This document shows, in pieces, positions 12,743 through 14,246 of a stretch of DNA of 14,246 nt. Within the stretch, counting starts at the first letter, position 1, and every line of letters begins with the position of its first letter. Source of the stretch: JAFMIT01 sp049421205. Lineage in GTDB: Bacteria > Actinomycetota > Actinomycetes > S36-B12 > UBA5976. The stretch is from contig JBMSMQ010000027.1 of assembly GCA_049421205.1 (NCBI GenBank), positions 1 through 14,246 of the forward strand. Direction: 5' to 3'. The translations under genes and the position numbers were made by a program. Under the pieces are notes generated by a model. It had not been told where the DNA came from. It did no database searches and saw only the letters and a program-made list of their open reading frames with translations.

Positions 12743-14128
12743 TTAGCTCCTTAGAGCAACAGCAAGTTCGCGGAAATTCTCAACGAGTAAATCTATTTCC
12801 GTTTGTCCATGTGCCAAACTGATGAGCCACTGTTCATCGAGCCCTGGAGGCGTAATAATGTTTCGGTTAAGCGAAAAGAGCCACGATAGCTCAGCCGCCT
12901 CAAAATCAGTCGCTTTGTAATCACGATAGTTTCGAACAGGTGCCTCAGACCACGTCACACACCCTTTCACGCCGAATCCAACAGTATGTGCTGGTAGTTC
13001 ATATTCATCGATGATGTCGGATATGCGATTGAGTGCCTGCATATTCAATGATTCAGCTTTAGCAATTGCCTCTTCGGTAACCGCCTCATCAACCGCTCTG
13101 ACCCCAGCAAGTGCTAACGGGTTTCCGTTAAAGGTACCGAAGTGCAACATCCTGCCATCAACAAGAGTATTCATTACCTCACGTTTACCACCGAAAGCAG
13201 CAATAGGAGTTCCGCCACCGATCGATTTTGCTAACGTGATGAGATCTGGGGTAACTCCAAGTCGATGTGCTGCACCACGATATCCCGAGGTCAAGCCAGT
13301 TTTCACTTCATCAAATATCAGTAGGATGTTATAGATATCGCAAAGTTCTCTGACTCGTTCTAAATATCCTTCATCGGGAACTACGATTCCTATATTCTCA
13401 AGTACTGGCTCAAGAATAAAACATGCAATCTCATTTTGATGTTTCTGAAATACTCGCTCAAGAGCATCTGCATTGTTATAGGGAACTACAAAAACATCAC
13501 CCGGTACTGCACCATACGGTGTAACAGAATTTGGATTCTCTTCAGAGCCGGCCTCCGTCAAAGATGGTTTGGCCGAAACCATAAGAGGGTCGTAACTTCC
13601 GTGATACCCACCTTCAATTTTGACAACTGAATTCTTACCCGTATATGCACGCGCGGTTCGCACTGCATACATCGTTGACTCGGTGCCGGAATTCGTGAAG
13701 CGAATCAAATCAATCCCAAAACGTTTACATAGTCGCTCACTTGCATCTCTTGCAATTGGCGAAGGTGTCACAAATAGCATTCCAGTATCCAGGGACTTCT
13801 TGATCTCTTCAACGACAAGGGGGTTGAGGTGTCCAGCGAGCATCGCACCGAATCCCATTGACAAGTCAAGCATTGCCCTGCCATCAACATCGTGCATCCA
13901 AGCGCCACGAGCTGAAACTATAGAGATTGGATATGGATCCCAATATTGAAAGCTGGAAGTGACTCCAAGTGGAGAGGAGTTTTTTGCACTTGCAATTTCT
14001 GACTCAGAATTCTTCGTGCCAGATTTGTAAAGTTCCCATTCGCTGGCAGTTAGATCTTTAATTTTCTCGAGAGATAGCGGCTTCGTGCTCGACGGTAAAC
14101 GCCGATGAACCTGTCTATGGGGCTGCAT
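12743..14128 (-). CDS. Class-III PLP-dependent aminotransferase, HemL (glutamate-1-semialdehyde aminomutase)-like
   Basis: A 461-residue fold-type I PLP enzyme of the class-III group. Counted from the ATG at 14128: NSGTES (146-151) binds the PLP phosphate, GGYHG (173-177) stacks on the ring, D273 in IFDEVKTG holds the pyridine nitrogen, and K301 in LAKSIGGGTP is the PLP lysine; HFGTFNGNPLA follows. The closest known type is glutamate-1-semialdehyde 2,1-aminomutase (tetrapyrrole synthesis), but the 60-residue N-terminal extension and TFNGNP instead of the usual TLSGNP leave room for another amino donor or sugar aminotransferase, so I give no gene symbol. The reading frame stays open to the right edge; I prefer ATG 14128 because TACACT lies 8 bases upstream (leaderless pattern) and the GTG at 14173 adds residues of no family likeness. 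No haem gene is in the window. Confidence 0.88.
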   Translation of the reverse strand: MQPHRQVHRRLPSSTKPLSLEKIKDLTASEWELYKSGTKNSESEIASAKNSSPLGVTSSFQYWDPYPISIVSARGAWMHDVDGRAMLDLSMGFGAMLAGHLNPLVVEEIKKSLDTGMLFVTPSPIARDASERLCKRFGIDLIRFTNSGTESTMYAVRTARAYTGKNSVVKIEGGYHGSYDPLMVSAKPSLTEAGSEENPNSVTPYGAVPGDVFVVPYNNADALERVFQKHQNEIACFILEPVLENIGIVVPDEGYLERVRELCDIYNILLIFDEVKTGLTSGYRGAAHRLGVTPDLITLAKSIGGGTPIAAFGGKREVMNTLVDGRMLHFGTFNGNPLALAGVRAVDEAVTEEAIAKAESLNMQALNRISDIIDEYELPAHTVGFGVKGCVTWSEAPVRNYRDYKATDFEAAELSWLFSLNRNIITPPGLDEQWLISLAHGQTEIDLLVENFRELAVALRS

Positions 14129-14136
14129 ACGTCGGG

Positions 14137-14142
14137 AGTGTA
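14137..14142 (-). promoter_or_regulatory. Possible -10 box of the aminotransferase gene
   Basis: On the minus strand TACACT lies 8 bases before the ATG at 14128, consistent with a leaderless or near-leaderless transcript. No clear -35 is seen. The same hexamer precedes the phosphatase gene. Confidence 0.35.
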
Positions 14143-14199
14143 GCAAGGAAGTGATTTTTGAGCGACACTGCACAACTTCAGAAATTCTCTCTAAATAGT

Positions 14200-14229
14200 G
14201 TGAGGGGTCAGGTTTCCCTGACCCCTCAC
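14200..14229 (-). terminator. Perfect 13-bp hairpin, probable terminator or stable RNA end
   Basis: GTGAGGGGTCAGG (14200-14212) is exactly complementary to CCTGACCCCTCAC (14217-14229) around four bases. Read on the minus strand the loop is GAAA, an especially stable GNRA tetraloop, which favours that strand as the functional one. It is GC-rich and has no T-run on either side, as in many actinobacterial terminators. On the minus strand a TAG stands at 14238-14240, just before the hairpin, and could be the stop codon of a gene beyond the edge. The aminotransferase promoter follows about 57 bases downstream. Confidence 0.5.
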
Positions 14230-14246
14230 CATGAGGACTAGAACCT

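Noticed and set aside
14200..14229. Terminal inverted repeat of an insertion sequence
   Set aside because: The two arms are 4 bases apart and form a hairpin; there is no transposase and no target duplication.
1..14246. CRISPR array, prophage or toxin-antitoxin pair
   Set aside because: No regularly spaced repeats, phage structural genes, integrase or short paired toxin genes were seen on either strand.

Overview
The window looks like chromosomal DNA from a small-genome, moderately AT-rich actinobacterium, most plausibly a free-living freshwater acI-type lineage (Nanopelagicales, Planktophila/Nanopelagicus-like). This is inferred from tight gene packing (no gene-free stretch reaches 150 bases), GTG and TTG starts, several genes with a -10-like box 6-9 bases before the start codon and no ribosome binding site (the leaderless pattern), and actinobacterial-style proteins (long two-part Pta, GerMN/Gmad2-like lipoprotein, Excalibur-type domain, VIT1-family transporter). 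No taxonomic search was possible. I see no rRNA, confident tRNA, CRISPR array, insertion sequence or phage gene.

Layout. Bases 1-443 (minus) hold the N-terminal 147 residues of a ParA/MinD-type ATPase cut by the window edge. A divergent aldo/keto reductase (556-1440, plus) meets, 3 bases tail to tail, a long minus-strand block. In transcription order that block is pta (8257-6173), ackA (6171-5104), a GerMN/Gmad2-like lipoprotein (5107-4271), mmsA (4249-2750), a VIT1-family metal transporter (2694-1996) and a dual-specificity-type phosphatase (1950-1444). pta and ackA are 1 base apart and ackA overlaps the lipoprotein gene by an ATGA. mmsA has its own well-formed promoter and is probably a separate or extra transcript.

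From the 8258-8331 divergent promoter region a plus-strand block runs rightward. It begins with an ABC-2 polysaccharide-type permease and its overlapping Wzt-like nucleotide-binding protein, whose Walker A is intact but whose signature, catalytic glutamate and switch histidine all look lost. A NERD-nuclease/three-helix/Excalibur fusion follows, overlapping by GTGA a membrane-anchored protein of unknown function, and then a secreted YVTN-type beta-propeller. That protein meets, 3 bases away, a minus-strand class-III aminotransferase of the HemL-like group. A perfect 13-bp hairpin closes the window.

How they work together. Pta-AckA interconverts acetyl-CoA and acetate with ATP formation; MmsA supplies acetyl-CoA or propionyl-CoA from (methyl)malonate semialdehyde, so the minus block is partly an acyl-CoA/overflow module. 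The plus block is envelope-oriented: a glycan-exporter-like pair, a membrane-bound nuclease-like protein with an outside Excalibur-type domain, an anchored outer-face protein and a secreted propeller. The least ordinary items are the degenerate ABC ATPase and the NERD-TM-Excalibur gene with its coupled partner.
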